Below, in pieces: positions 34,077-46,420 of a stretch of 64,000 bases of DNA. Positions within the stretch are counted from its first letter, which is position 1; every line of letters starts with the position of its first letter. Origin of the DNA: Polyangium mundeleinium (GTDB taxonomy: Bacteria; Myxococcota_A; Polyangia; Polyangiales; Polyangiaceae); contig NZ_JAQNDO010000001.1 in assembly GCF_028369105.1 (NCBI RefSeq), forward strand, positions 2,411,711-2,475,710. The letters are read 5' to 3'. The notes beneath the pieces are model-generated. The model saw nothing but the letters and a program-made list of their open reading frames with translations. It was not told the DNA's origin and made no database searches. Made by a program: the position numbers and the translations under genes.

Positions 34077-36671
34077 GTGACTCCCGTTACGTTGCCGGAG
34101 ACCCCACAGCGGGACGCCACGCCTTCGAGCACGCCGCCGGGGCCGTCGAGCATTCCGCTGGGGCTCCTCACGCGTTTCGGAGAGTTCCATTTCCTCGGCT
34201 CCGGGGGGATGGGTGCCGTGTACCGCGCCAAGGATCGGCACCTCGGCCGCGACGTCGCCGTCAAATTTCTCCACCAGGCGGACCCGGAGACGAACCGGAC
34301 GCTCCTGCGCGAGGCGCGCGCGCAGGCCCAGATCGAGCACGCGCACGCGTGCAAGGTCCACGAGGTGGGGACGGACGGCGACCGTCCCTATATCGTGATG
34401 CAATACATCGCGGGGGAGCCGCTCGATTACGCGGCCGAACGGATGACCCGCGAGCAGAAGGTACGCGCGGTCCAGCAGGTATCGATGGCGCTCCACGAGG
34501 CGCACCGGCTGGGCATCATCCATCGCGACGTGAAGCCCGCCAACATCATGGTCGAGCAGGGCGAGGACGGGGCCTACAAGCCCTACATCATGGATTTCGG
34601 CATTGCCCGCGAAATGGGGAAGTCGATCCAGATGACGGCCTCGCTCGCCGGGACACCCGCGTACATGGCGCCCGAGCAAGCGAGCGGAGATGCCGAGACG
34701 CTCGATCGGCGAACCGACGTGTATGGGCTGGGCGCGACGCTTTATGACCTGCTCGCGGGGCGGCCTCCTTTTGATGGCCCCCATGCGCTCGCGGTCATGC
34801 AGCAGCTCCTGACCGAGGATCCCCCGCCGCTCGGGAAGATTCGCCCGGACGTCCCGGAGGACCTCCAGGCCATCGTCATGAAGTGCCTCGAAAAGGAGCA
34901 GGGGCGGCGATACGAGTCGGCGCTGGCCCTCGGCGAGGATTTGCAGCGGTTCCTCGACGGCAAGCCCGTGCTGGCGCGCCGGGCGTCGCTCGGGTACGTC
35001 CTTTTCAAGGCCGCGAGGCGGCACAAGGTGCGCGTCGCGCTCGGGACGGCGCTGCTCGCGGTGATCTTGGTGTTCGGCGTCTTCTGGATCCGGCAGCGGC
35101 AAGCCCTGGCCGAGCAGACAGCCCTCGCGCGCGAGCTCGGCGAGGACGTGAAAGAGATGGAGCTTTTCCTGTCACGCGCGTACAGCCTCCCGCTGCACGA
35201 TATCGAGCGGGAGCGGAGCATCGTGCGGCAGCAGTTGCGGGATATCGAGGCGCGCATGGCGACTCTCGGGCGGGCGGGGGAGGGGCCGGGGCATTACGCG
35301 ATCGGGCGGGGTTTTCTCGCGCTTCAGGAGCCCGAGGAGGCGCTCTCCCATCTGCGCCGCGCCGAGGCCGCCGGGTACACGTCGCCGGAGCTCCGGTATG
35401 CGATGGGACTCGCGCTCGTGGAGCTCTACCGGAAGGCTTTCGAAGAGACGAAGCGAATCCAGGACGAGGCGCGCAAGAAGGCGAGGCTCGCGGCGATCGA
35501 CGCCGAATACAAGGCGCCCGCCCTCGCGCACCTGCGCGCGGCGCTCGGGACGCGGCTCTCGTCGCCAGCGTACGTGGAGGGGCTCATCGCGCTCCACGAG
35601 GGGCAAAACGACGTCGCGCTCACGAAGGCGCGCGAGGCGTTCGCGCAATCGCCCTGGCTCCACGAGGCCAAGAAGCTCGAAGGAGATGCCCATTTCGCCG
35701 AGGGCAAACGTTTCGGGAGGGATGCCGCATTCGATTACGACAAGATGATGCGCTCGTTCGAGCCGGCGGCGGCGGCCTATGCGGAGGCCGCCGCCATCGC
35801 GCGGAGTGATCCGGCGGTGCACGAGGCCGAATGCGACCTCTGGACCCACGTCGTGCTTGCGTCGGACACGCGGCCCGAGCTCTTGCGGCCGAGCTTCGAG
35901 AAAGCCAGGGCGGGCTGCGAAAAGGCGCTCGCGGCAGACGCCCAACGCAGCTCGGCGCGCGTCAAGCTGGCGTTCGTCTATCACGCGTACGCCTGGCATG
36001 CCGTGAATGGACCGGAGCTGAACGACCCCGAGAGCGGCATCCGGAAAGCGATCGATCGAGCCGAGGAGGCTGCGCGCACTGCGGGGAACGACGCGATGGC
36101 GCATTACCTCGTCGGTGCCGCGTACCGGATGGAGGTCATGCACCTCATGAACCGAGGGCTCGATGCGCGTACCTCGATCGACCGCGCCGTCGCGGCGCAC
36201 GAGGAGGCCATGCGGCTCGATCCGGGCTTCTTATGGCCCTACAACGAAGTTTGTGCGCTGTCCGCGGAGCGCGCCAGGAGCGAGATCTGGCGAGGTCTCG
36301 ATCCCACGACTTCGGTCGCGCGCGGGGTGAAACGCTGCGATCAGGCCATCACACAGAACCCGAGCTTCACGTACCCGGCCATCTACAAGGCGGCTGCTCA
36401 GATCCGAGAGGCACAGTATTTCGTGGAAAGCGGGCGCTCGCCGACCGCTTCCGTGACGAGCGCGCTCGAGTCCGCCGCGCCGTCAAGGAGCACAATACGC
36501 TGGACGCGGCGCACATGTCGGCCTGGGCGCTTTGGCTCGATGCCCTACACGCCTGCGACGCCGGCCAAGATCCGAGCGCCTCCCTGGAGCGTGCCGAGGC
36601 GTTTCTCCATGAAAAGGAGCAGCTTGCGCCGGCCTCCGCGAACGACGAGCTCCACGGGCTCCTCTCCATGA
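34077..36671 (+). CDS. Ser/Thr protein kinase with TPR-rich C terminus (frameshifted near 3' end)
   Basis: Eukaryote-like kinase. The start is uncertain; GTG 34077 (VTPVTLPETPQRD) is preferred over in-frame alternatives at 34068 and further up. Kinase domain about residues 30-300: FLGSGGMGAVYRAKDRHLGRDVAVKFL (P loop, Lys), IIHRDVKPANIMVEQG (catalytic Asp), IMDFGIAREM, SLAGTPAYMAPEQASG. A membrane helix follows (VALGTALLAVILVFGVFWI), then TPR-like repeats rich in HYAIGRGFLALQEPEEALSHLRRA. The frame is lost after SVTSALESA (about 36470-36482) and ends at 36671 in non-family sequence; the true continuation lies in another frame up to 37252. The kinase core is intact, so activity may remain. Confidence 0.8.
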   Translation: MTPVTLPETPQRDATPSSTPPGPSSIPLGLLTRFGEFHFLGSGGMGAVYRAKDRHLGRDVAVKFLHQADPETNRTLLREARAQAQIEHAHACKVHEVGTDGDRPYIVMQYIAGEPLDYAAERMTREQKVRAVQQVSMALHEAHRLGIIHRDVKPANIMVEQGEDGAYKPYIMDFGIAREMGKSIQMTASLAGTPAYMAPEQASGDAETLDRRTDVYGLGATLYDLLAGRPPFDGPHALAVMQQLLTEDPPPLGKIRPDVPEDLQAIVMKCLEKEQGRRYESALALGEDLQRFLDGKPVLARRASLGYVLFKAARRHKVRVALGTALLAVILVFGVFWIRQRQALAEQTALARELGEDVKEMELFLSRAYSLPLHDIERERSIVRQQLRDIEARMATLGRAGEGPGHYAIGRGFLALQEPEEALSHLRRAEAAGYTSPELRYAMGLALVELYRKAFEETKRIQDEARKKARLAAIDAEYKAPALAHLRAALGTRLSSPAYVEGLIALHEGQNDVALTKAREAFAQSPWLHEAKKLEGDAHFAEGKRFGRDAAFDYDKMMRSFEPAAAAYAEAAAIARSDPAVHEAECDLWTHVVLASDTRPELLRPSFEKARAGCEKALAADAQRSSARVKLAFVYHAYAWHAVNGPELNDPESGIRKAIDRAEEAARTAGNDAMAHYLVGAAYRMEVMHLMNRGLDARTSIDRAVAAHEEAMRLDPGFLWPYNEVCALSAERARSEIWRGLDPTTSVARGVKRCDQAITQNPSFTYPAIYKAAAQIREAQYFVESGRSPTASVTSALESAAPSRSTIRWTRRTCRPGRFGSMPYTPATPAKIRAPPWSVPRRFSMKRSSLRRPPRTTSSTGSSP

Positions 36672-37252
36672 CACAGGCGCTTTACCTGTTGCGACAGGAA
36701 AAGGACCCGACAAAGGCGATCGCGGTGGCGCGCGGGTTTTTCCGCAAGAGCTCGGAGGCGTCGCCCTGGGACGTGGACTACCGCGTCGAGCAGACGCGCA
36801 CGGAGACCCTTGCGCTGCGCTGGGCCCTCGCGAATGGAAAGGCCGATTCCGCGATGTTCGACGCGGCCTTCGCGCCGCTCGTGCCCATCCTCGCGAAGGA
36901 GCGCGCCAATCCGCAGGTCTACGAGGCGCTGGCCGAGGTGTACGAGCTGCGCGCCGGCTGGCTCCTCGAACGGAAGAAAAACGCAGAAAACGAACTGGCG
37001 ATGGGGCTCGTGATGGCGAACAAGGCGCTCGCCATCCATCCGACCCTGGCCACGGCGCTCGCGTCGAAGGGCGCCCTCCACCTCCTGCGCGCCCGCGCCG
37101 CCGCGCGAGGCGCAAAGGCAAGGACGCAAGCGGCACGGGAGGCCAAGGCGTCCTTGGAAGCGGCGCTCCGCGAGAATCCGCTGCTCGCGCGGGAGCGGGG
37201 CGCGGCGTTGAAGGAGGCGGAGCGGCTGCTCTCGCAGGAGGGATCCGAGTAA
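36476..37252 (+). pseudogene. Out-of-frame C-terminal part of the Ser/Thr kinase (TPR)
   Basis: The frame beginning near AVKEHNTLDAAHMSAWALWL continues the TPR-like architecture of the kinase without a start codon of its own (LLSMTQALYLLRQEKDPTKA, NPQVYEALAEVYELRAGWLL, ALASKGALHLLRARAA) and ends at TAA/TAG 37252. With a one-base correction near 36476 the full kinase would have about 1057 residues. Either a true mutation or a base error explains it. Confidence 0.65.
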
Positions 37253-37304
37253 CCGCCTTGTCTTCTCGAGCCTCGTTGTGGCAGCCTCTCGACGGCGTGT
37301 GGTC

Positions 37305-38927
37305 ATGAAAAACTCGCAATGGATGGTGGGCGCGACGCTGCTCGGCGCGTCACTGGTGGGAGCATGCGCCGGAGGGACGGCGAAAGGCGGCGCCGGGGCC
37401 GCCGACGTATCGAGAATCGCCCACGCGAACGCCACGACCTCCCTCGACATCGTCGAGCTCAGCGCCGCGGACGCGCGTGATCGCATGGCCAAGGGCACGC
37501 TTACCGCGCGGGAGCTCACCCAGGCGTACCTCGATCGAATCGCGCGCATCGACGACGCCGGCCCTCGGCTCGACGCGATCATCGAGCTGAACCCGCGCGC
37601 GCTCTCGGACGCCGCGGCGCTCGATGCGGAGCGCAGGGCCGGGAAGCTGCGCGGACCGCTGCACGGCATTCCCGTGCTCATCAAGGACAATATCGACGTC
37701 GCCGGGATGGTGAATTCGGCCGGGTCGCTCGCGCTCGCCGACCATCGGCCCCAAGAGGACGCTTTCCTCGTCGCGCGCCTTCGCGCGGCGGGCGCCGTGA
37801 TCCTCGGAAAAACCAACCTCAGCGAGTGGGCGAATTTCCGGTCGACCCGCGCGACCTCCGGGTGGAGCTCACGCGGGGGCCAGACGAAAAATCCGTACGT
37901 GCTCGATCGCAATCCGTGTGGATCGAGCTCGGGAACCGGCGCGGCCATTGCCGCGAGCCTCGGCGCGATCGGGGTTGGCACCGAGACCGACGGCAGCATC
38001 CTTTGCCCTTCGGCCGTCCATGCCCTCGTGGGGCTCAAGCCCACGGTAGGGTTGGTCAGCCGCAGCGGCATCATTCCGATCTCGATCTCGCAGGACACCG
38101 CAGGGCCGATGGCCCGCACCGTCACCGACGCGGCGATCTTGCTCGGCGCCCTCGCCGCCGTTGATCCGGCCGATCCGGCCGCGCCGAAGGAAGGCACGCT
38201 CCCGAGCGATTACACGCTTTTTTTGAAGCCGGGCGCGCTCCGCGGCAAACGGTTCGGCGTGCTCCGGCAGGCCATGGGATACCATCCGGATGTCGATGCG
38301 GCCGCGGAGGCGTCGATGGCGACGTTGCGGGCGCAGGGCGCGGAGCTGGTCGACGTCGAGATGGACACGTACGACCGCTGGAACGAACCCGAGTTCACGA
38401 TCATGTTGTACGAATTCAAGGACGGCCTGAATACGTACCTCCGCCAGAGCGGCGCGCCGCACGCGTCGCTGGAGGCCCTGATTGCGTGGAACAACGCGCA
38501 CGCCGACGCCGTGATGCCGTTCTTCGGCCAGGAGCTCTTCGAGAAGGCGCAGGCGCTCGGGCCGCTCACGGATGCGGCGTATCTCGACGCGCGCGAGACC
38601 GCGCGGCGCCTCGCTGGGAAAGAGGGCCTGCTCGCGGTCCTCGACGGTGAAAGGCTCGACGCCGTCGTCGCGCCGAGCATGGCCCCGGCGTGGCTCACGG
38701 ACCACGTCCTCGGGGATCATTTCGTGCGCGCGAGTCATGGGGTCGCGGCGGTCGCCGGCACGCCGAGCATCACGGTGCCGATGGGCGAAAGCCACGGCCT
38801 CCCGCTCGGCTTCGTATTCATGGGCCGCGCGTATGCCGAGGGAGAGCTCCTCGGAATGGCTTTCGCATTCGAGCAGGCCACGAAGGCACGACGGGCGCCG
38901 GCGTTCGTGCGGACGCTGCGGCGCTGA
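37305..38927 (+). CDS. Amidase (amidase-signature family), probable lipoprotein
   Basis: 540 residues from ATG 37305 (MKNSQWMVGATLLGASLVGAC). The lipobox LVGAC suggests attachment to a membrane outside the cytoplasm. The amidase signature triad is present: the Lys in GIPVLIKDNIDVAG, the Ser in NPCGSSSGTGAAIAASL and the nucleophile Ser in GVGTETDGSILCP. The C-terminal half is typical (PSITVPMGESHGLPLGFVFMGRAYAEGELL). Similar lipoprotein amidases are annotated in many bacteria, with unknown amide substrates. It follows the kinase by about 50 bases on the same strand. Confidence 0.9.
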   Translation: MKNSQWMVGATLLGASLVGACAGGTAKGGAGAADVSRIAHANATTSLDIVELSAADARDRMAKGTLTARELTQAYLDRIARIDDAGPRLDAIIELNPRALSDAAALDAERRAGKLRGPLHGIPVLIKDNIDVAGMVNSAGSLALADHRPQEDAFLVARLRAAGAVILGKTNLSEWANFRSTRATSGWSSRGGQTKNPYVLDRNPCGSSSGTGAAIAASLGAIGVGTETDGSILCPSAVHALVGLKPTVGLVSRSGIIPISISQDTAGPMARTVTDAAILLGALAAVDPADPAAPKEGTLPSDYTLFLKPGALRGKRFGVLRQAMGYHPDVDAAAEASMATLRAQGAELVDVEMDTYDRWNEPEFTIMLYEFKDGLNTYLRQSGAPHASLEALIAWNNAHADAVMPFFGQELFEKAQALGPLTDAAYLDARETARRLAGKEGLLAVLDGERLDAVVAPSMAPAWLTDHVLGDHFVRASHGVAAVAGTPSITVPMGESHGLPLGFVFMGRAYAEGELLGMAFAFEQATKARRAPAFVRTLRR

Positions 38928-41765
<2,838 letters not shown>

Positions 41766-41786
41766 CCGTCCGGGAAAGAGGGACTC

Positions 41787-43193
41787 ATGTCGATCTCAGG
41801 GAAGTCGGGTTCGATCGATCAGCAGCTCACGAGCCTCGCGACGGCGGCCGCAAGGCAGCTCGCGACGACGACGAAGTCGGCGCCGCAGATGCAGGGCATC
41901 TCGTCGCGGTGGCTGCTCAAGCTTTTGCCGTGGGTGCACGTCAACGGCGTGTACCGCGTGAACCGCCGCCTGAGCTACGCGGTGGGCGACGGTCGCGTGA
42001 CGTTCACGAACACCGGCGCCAAGATCCAGGTCATCCCGCAGGAGCTCTGCGAGCTGCCGCTCCTCCGCGGGTACGAGGACATCGAGGTCCTCACGGCGCT
42101 GGCGAACCGCTTCGTGCAGCGTGAATACAAGCCCGGCGAGGTCATCACCGAGCGCGGCAAGGAGGCCGATCACATCGCCCTCATCGCGCACGGCAAGATC
42201 AACAAGATCGGCGCGGGCAAGTACGGCGACGAGACGGTCCTCGCGGTCCTCGCGGACGGCGACCATTACAGCTACCAGGCGCTCCTGGAGACGCAGGACT
42301 ACTGGACGTTCACGGCCAAGGCGGTCACGGCGTGCACCGTCCTGACGCTCCAGCAGAACGTCTTCGAGGAGGTCGTCGCGCAGTACCCGTCGCTGAAGAA
42401 GCACCTCGACGAGTTCAAGGCGCTCTCCACGAAGAAGCAGGACAACACGGGCGAGGCGGCGATCGAGATCTCGGCGGGTCACTCCGGCGAGCCCGTCCTC
42501 CCCGGCACGTTCGTCGATTACGAGACCTCGCCCCGCGAGTACGAGCTCAGCGTGGCGCAGACCGTGCTCCAGATCCACACGCGCGTCGCGGATCTGTTCA
42601 ACGAGCCGATGAACCAGACCGAGCAGCAGCTCCGTCTGACCATCGAGGCCCTGAAGGAGCGCCAGGAGCACGAGCTCGTCAACAACCACGAGTTCGGCCT
42701 CCTGCACAACGCCGACCTCAAGCAGCGCATCCACACCCGGAGCGGCCCGCCCACGCCGGACGACATGGACGAGCTTCTCGCCACGGTCTGGCGCGAGCCG
42801 ACGTTCTTCCTCGCGCACCCGCGCGCCATTGCGGCGTTCGGCCAGGAGTGCAGCCGCCTCGGCATCTATCCGCAGAGCGTCGAGGTGAACGGCAATCACG
42901 TCCCGGCGTGGCGTGGCGTGCCGATCTTCCCCTGCAACAAGATCCCGGTCTCCGAGACGCGGACGACCTCGATCCTGCTCATGCGCGCCGGCGAGAAGAA
43001 CCAGGGCGTCATCGGCCTGCACCACGCCGGCATTCCGGACGAGGTCGAGCCGAGCCTCAACGTGCGCTTCATGGGGATCAACGAGAAGGCCATCATCTCG
43101 TACCTCGTCAGCCTCTATTACTCGGCGGCCGTGCTGGTCCCCGACGCGCTCGGCGTTCTGGAGAGCGTCGAGATCGGTCGCGCCCACGAATGA
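41787..43193 (+). CDS. Family 2B encapsulin shell protein (with cyclic-nucleotide-binding domain), copy A
   Basis: 468 residues; GAGGGA stands just upstream. The layout matches family 2B encapsulins: an N-terminal arm (residues 1-85: [40 protein letters not shown]), an inserted cNMP-binding-like domain (about 93-208: [38 protein letters not shown]), then the HK97 shell body ([80 protein letters not shown]). In known systems these shells enclose terpene cyclases, consistent with geoA upstream. The canonical phosphate-binding Arg of the cNMP pocket seems replaced by Trp, so nucleotide binding is uncertain. Confidence 0.88.
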   Translation: MSISGKSGSIDQQLTSLATAAARQLATTTKSAPQMQGISSRWLLKLLPWVHVNGVYRVNRRLSYAVGDGRVTFTNTGAKIQVIPQELCELPLLRGYEDIEVLTALANRFVQREYKPGEVITERGKEADHIALIAHGKINKIGAGKYGDETVLAVLADGDHYSYQALLETQDYWTFTAKAVTACTVLTLQQNVFEEVVAQYPSLKKHLDEFKALSTKKQDNTGEAAIEISAGHSGEPVLPGTFVDYETSPREYELSVAQTVLQIHTRVADLFNEPMNQTEQQLRLTIEALKERQEHELVNNHEFGLLHNADLKQRIHTRSGPPTPDDMDELLATVWREPTFFLAHPRAIAAFGQECSRLGIYPQSVEVNGNHVPAWRGVPIFPCNKIPVSETRTTSILLMRAGEKNQGVIGLHHAGIPDEVEPSLNVRFMGINEKAIISYLVSLYYSAAVLVPDALGVLESVEIGRAHE

Positions 43194-43207
43194 GCCGCGA
43201 GCGGTAG

Positions 43208-43253
43208 GCGCTCCGCGGATGCCCCGTGAAAATGCGGGGGAACCGCGGAGCGC
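43208..43253 (+). other. Intercistronic hairpin between the two encapsulin genes
   Basis: Arms GCGCTCCGCGG (43208-43218) and CCGCGGAGCGC (43243-43253) are perfectly complementary. An inner CCCCG / CGGGG pair sits in the loop. No U tract follows, so a partial terminator or RNA-processing/stability element that sets the ratio of the two shell proteins is more likely than a full stop. Confidence 0.55.
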
Positions 43254-43291
43254 TCCCTGCTCTCCGAAGCGCGTAGAAGGAAAGGTACGTC

Positions 43292-44692
43292 ATGGCAAAC
43301 GCCGAAAAACCTGGGAACGGGAACGAGGTCGAGCGTTCGAGCCTCGGGACGCTCGGAGCGCGGAAGCTCGCGACGACGACCAAGTCGCATCCGCAGATGC
43401 AGGGCATCACGCCCCGCTGGCTCTTGCGGATGTTGCCCTGGGTCGAGGTCACGGGCGGCACGTATCGTGTGAACCGCCGCCTGAGTTATGCCGTCGGCGA
43501 CGGGCGGCTGAGCTTCGGCAACATCGGGGCGAAGGTGCAGGTGATTCCGCAGGAGCTCTGCGATTTGCCTCTCCTGCAAGGCTTTTCGGACGACGCCGTG
43601 CTCGACGCCCTGGCGAGCCGGTTCATCCAGCGGGAGTACAAGGCCGGCGCGCTGATCGCCGAGCGCGGAAAGCCCGCGGAGACCGTCTTCTTGCTCGCGC
43701 ACGGAAAGGCCCAGAAGCTCGGCGTGGGCAAGTACGGCGACGACACGATCCTCGACGTGCTCGGGGACGGCGACCATTTCGGAGATCAGTCCGTCGTCGA
43801 GTCGAACGATGTCTGGACGTATTCGGTCAAGGCCGTCACGCCGTGCATCGTGCTCGAGCTCCCGCAGCGCGTGTTCGAGGAGATGATCACACGCTCCCCG
43901 GCGCTCCACGCGCATGTCGAAGCGCTCAAGGAGCGACTCAAGAAGCCGCAGGACAAACTCGGGCAGGCGGCGATCGCGATCACGGCCGGTCACAGCGGCG
44001 AGCCCACGCTGCCGGGGACGTTCGTCGATTACGAGACCGCCCCGCGTGAATACGAGCTCAACGTCGCGCAGACGGTCCTCCGGCTGCACTCGCGCGTCTC
44101 GGATCTCTTCAACGATCCGATGGATCAGCTCGAGGAGCAGCTCCGCCTGACCGTCAACGCCCTGCGCGAGCGGCAGGAATACGAGCTCATCAACAACCGT
44201 GATTTCGGCCTCCTGCACAACGCCGACCTCAAGCAGCGCCTCCATACGCGCAGCGGGCCCCCGACGCCCGACGACATGGACGAGATCCTCTGCCGGCGCC
44301 GCAAATCGCAATTTTTCCTGGCGCACCCGCGCACGATCGCCGCCTTCCACCGGGAGTGCAACCGCCGCGGGGTCCTCGCGACCAGCGTCGAGATCTCCGG
44401 CAGCAAGGTCGCGGCGTGGCGCGGCGTCCCGATCTTGCCTTGTGACAAGATCCCCATCCACGAGGACGACACGAGCTCCATCCTGGTCATGCGCACCGGG
44501 CAGGAGCATCAGGGCGTCATCGGCCTCCACCGCACGGGCCTGCCCGAGGAAATCGAGCCCGGCGTCTCGGCCCGCAAGATGGGCACCGACGAGAAGGCCA
44601 TTGCTTCGTACCTCGTGAGCACGTATTTCTCTGCCGCGGTTCTCGTCCCTGACGCCCTCGGCATCCTGGAGAACGTCCAGATCGGGCGATAG
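43292..44692 (+). CDS. Family 2B encapsulin shell protein (with cyclic-nucleotide-binding domain), copy B
   Basis: 466 residues with GAAGGAAAGG just upstream. It is a clear paralogue of copy A along its length: N arm ([40 protein letters not shown]), inserted cNMP-like domain ([40 protein letters not shown]), then HK97 body ([60 protein letters not shown]). Its GDHFGDQS stretch is nearer the canonical cNMP pocket than copy A's GDHYSYQ, but the usual Arg is again Trp ([10 protein letters not shown]). Two different 2B shells beside one cyclase suggest a two-component capsid. Confidence 0.88.
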   Translation: MANAEKPGNGNEVERSSLGTLGARKLATTTKSHPQMQGITPRWLLRMLPWVEVTGGTYRVNRRLSYAVGDGRLSFGNIGAKVQVIPQELCDLPLLQGFSDDAVLDALASRFIQREYKAGALIAERGKPAETVFLLAHGKAQKLGVGKYGDDTILDVLGDGDHFGDQSVVESNDVWTYSVKAVTPCIVLELPQRVFEEMITRSPALHAHVEALKERLKKPQDKLGQAAIAITAGHSGEPTLPGTFVDYETAPREYELNVAQTVLRLHSRVSDLFNDPMDQLEEQLRLTVNALRERQEYELINNRDFGLLHNADLKQRLHTRSGPPTPDDMDEILCRRRKSQFFLAHPRTIAAFHRECNRRGVLATSVEISGSKVAAWRGVPILPCDKIPIHEDDTSSILVMRTGQEHQGVIGLHRTGLPEEIEPGVSARKMGTDEKAIASYLVSTYFSAAVLVPDALGILENVQIGR

Positions 44693-44706
44693 CCGCGGCG
44701 GCCCCG

Positions 44707-46392
44707 ATGACCCTGCACCTCGACCTGCTGCTTCACAACCTCGTCGCCCTGTGCATCGCGATCGTGATGCTCATGCTCCTCTCGGAGCTCGTGGTCAGGG
44801 TGATTCATCGGGCCTACGCCTTCGTCTTGCGCTCGCCGACGCTCGAGAACGTCACGGCCGACGAGCGCAAGACGTTCCGGAGCCGCGTGCGTCGTCGCGC
44901 GCTCGTATGGGTCGCGCTCGTCGGGGCCGCACTCATGGCGGGCGCGGCCTTCGCCACGTATCGCGGGATCCGCGCCCTCGACGTGGCGAAGAGCGCGTTC
45001 GTCGGGCTTGTCGGGGACGATCCCGCGCTCGCCAAGATGCGGCTCCTCACCGCGCTCGGTATCGCCGTGGGCGCGCTCCTCGTCGACGCCCTCGCCCGAG
45101 GGCTCGCCGACGGGCTGGGGCAGGCGGTCGCGCGCTCGAAGTGGCTCGACAAACGGCGCGAGCCGGTCGCCGAGGTCACGATACGCCTGCGCAAAGCGCT
45201 GCGCCTGGTCATCCTCGGCGCTGCCGCGGTCCTCATCTCCGAGAAGAGCGGGCTCGCGCCGGGGACACAGCGCACCGTCCTTCTCGCCACCTACACGCTG
45301 GGCGCGTTTTACGTCAGCCGCCTCGCGACGGGGATCGGATACCTCCTCCTCGACGTCATCTTCGACAACTCGACGCGGCTCGCCCGCCTCGAGAGTCCGC
45401 TCAGGTACCTTGGGAACCTGTCGCACCTGCTCGGGATCACAAAGCGGGTCGTCGATTATTGCGTCTACCTGACGGCGGCGACGTGGGTCGCGGACGCGCT
45501 CACCCCCGATACGTGGCTTTCCCAGGCGGGTCGGGTCGGAATCCGGATCATCGCGATCTTTTATGCGAGCCGGGTCCTCGTCGAGCTCGCCGTGCTGCTC
45601 ATCAACGACCTCTTCCTCGGGAAGGTGGCCGAGGAGAACCCCCAGACGCTCCAGCAACGAAAGACCCTGGTCCCTGTGGCCCTGGGCTTCGTGCGGTATG
45701 CGATCTATTTCTCCGCCCTCGTGATGGGCCTGCGCGAGGCCTCGATCGATCCCACGCCGCTGCTCGCCGGCGCCGGCGTCATCGGCGTCGCCATTGGCTT
45801 TGGCGCGCAGACGTTCGTGGGTGACATCGTGGCCGGCTTCTTCATCCTCTTCGAGAACCTGCTTCTCGTTGGGGATCTCGTGGAGATCGGCGGCATCCAG
45901 GGGCGCGTGGAGGAGATCGGCGTTCGGATCACGAAGATCCGCGACGAGCTCGGCGTGCTTCATTCGATTCCGAACGGCGAGGTGCGCAAGGTCGCGAACC
46001 ATTCACGCTCGTACGTGAACGCGGTGGTCGACGTGCACGTGCCTTATGAAGAGGATGTGCCGCGGGTGCGTGCGCTCCTCACGACCATCGCCGAAAAGGA
46101 GGTCGAGGCGCGGACGGGCGCACCTCCGAACGTGGAGGTCGGCGTGGAGGAGCTGAACGAGGGCTCGATCGTCCTGCGTATCAGCGCGCGCGTGCCGCCC
46201 GGCGAGAACAAGGAAATGAACGACGCGTTGCGCAACCGTGTCGTGGAGGCGCTTTGCAAAGCGCAGGTCGGCGCACCGCGCCCGCGTAAGGCCGTTCTTA
46301 TCGACTCGAACCTCCGCGTGGGTCCCCCGCCCAAGCGAGAGATCGAGGAATCCGCGCCCGTCGCGCCTTTCTCTCCGGCGCAGGACGACTGA
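44707..46392 (+). CDS. MscS-family mechanosensitive ion channel
   Basis: 561 residues, beginning 14 bases after encapsulin B, so very likely in the same operon. Several membrane segments (LLHNLVALCIAIVMLMLLSEL, WVALVGAALMAGAAFATYRG, LLTALGIAVGALLVDALA, LRLVILGAAAVLIS, FVRYAIYFSALVMGL) precede the conserved pore helix and domain: LLAGAGVIGVAIGFGAQTFV, DIVAGFFILFENLLLVGDLVEI and RITKIRDELGVLHSIPNGEV. The cytoplasmic beta and alpha-beta domains follow (YVNAVVDVHVPYEEDV, GSIVLRISARVPPGENKEMN). It should open under membrane tension. Its place in a geosmin-encapsulin gene set is unusual. Confidence 0.92.
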   Translation: MTLHLDLLLHNLVALCIAIVMLMLLSELVVRVIHRAYAFVLRSPTLENVTADERKTFRSRVRRRALVWVALVGAALMAGAAFATYRGIRALDVAKSAFVGLVGDDPALAKMRLLTALGIAVGALLVDALARGLADGLGQAVARSKWLDKRREPVAEVTIRLRKALRLVILGAAAVLISEKSGLAPGTQRTVLLATYTLGAFYVSRLATGIGYLLLDVIFDNSTRLARLESPLRYLGNLSHLLGITKRVVDYCVYLTAATWVADALTPDTWLSQAGRVGIRIIAIFYASRVLVELAVLLINDLFLGKVAEENPQTLQQRKTLVPVALGFVRYAIYFSALVMGLREASIDPTPLLAGAGVIGVAIGFGAQTFVGDIVAGFFILFENLLLVGDLVEIGGIQGRVEEIGVRITKIRDELGVLHSIPNGEVRKVANHSRSYVNAVVDVHVPYEEDVPRVRALLTTIAEKEVEARTGAPPNVEVGVEELNEGSIVLRISARVPPGENKEMNDALRNRVVEALCKAQVGAPRPRKAVLIDSNLRVGPPPKREIEESAPVAPFSPAQDD

Positions 46393-46420
46393 CCCCGCCA
46401 GCCGCGGCCTTCACCGGCGT

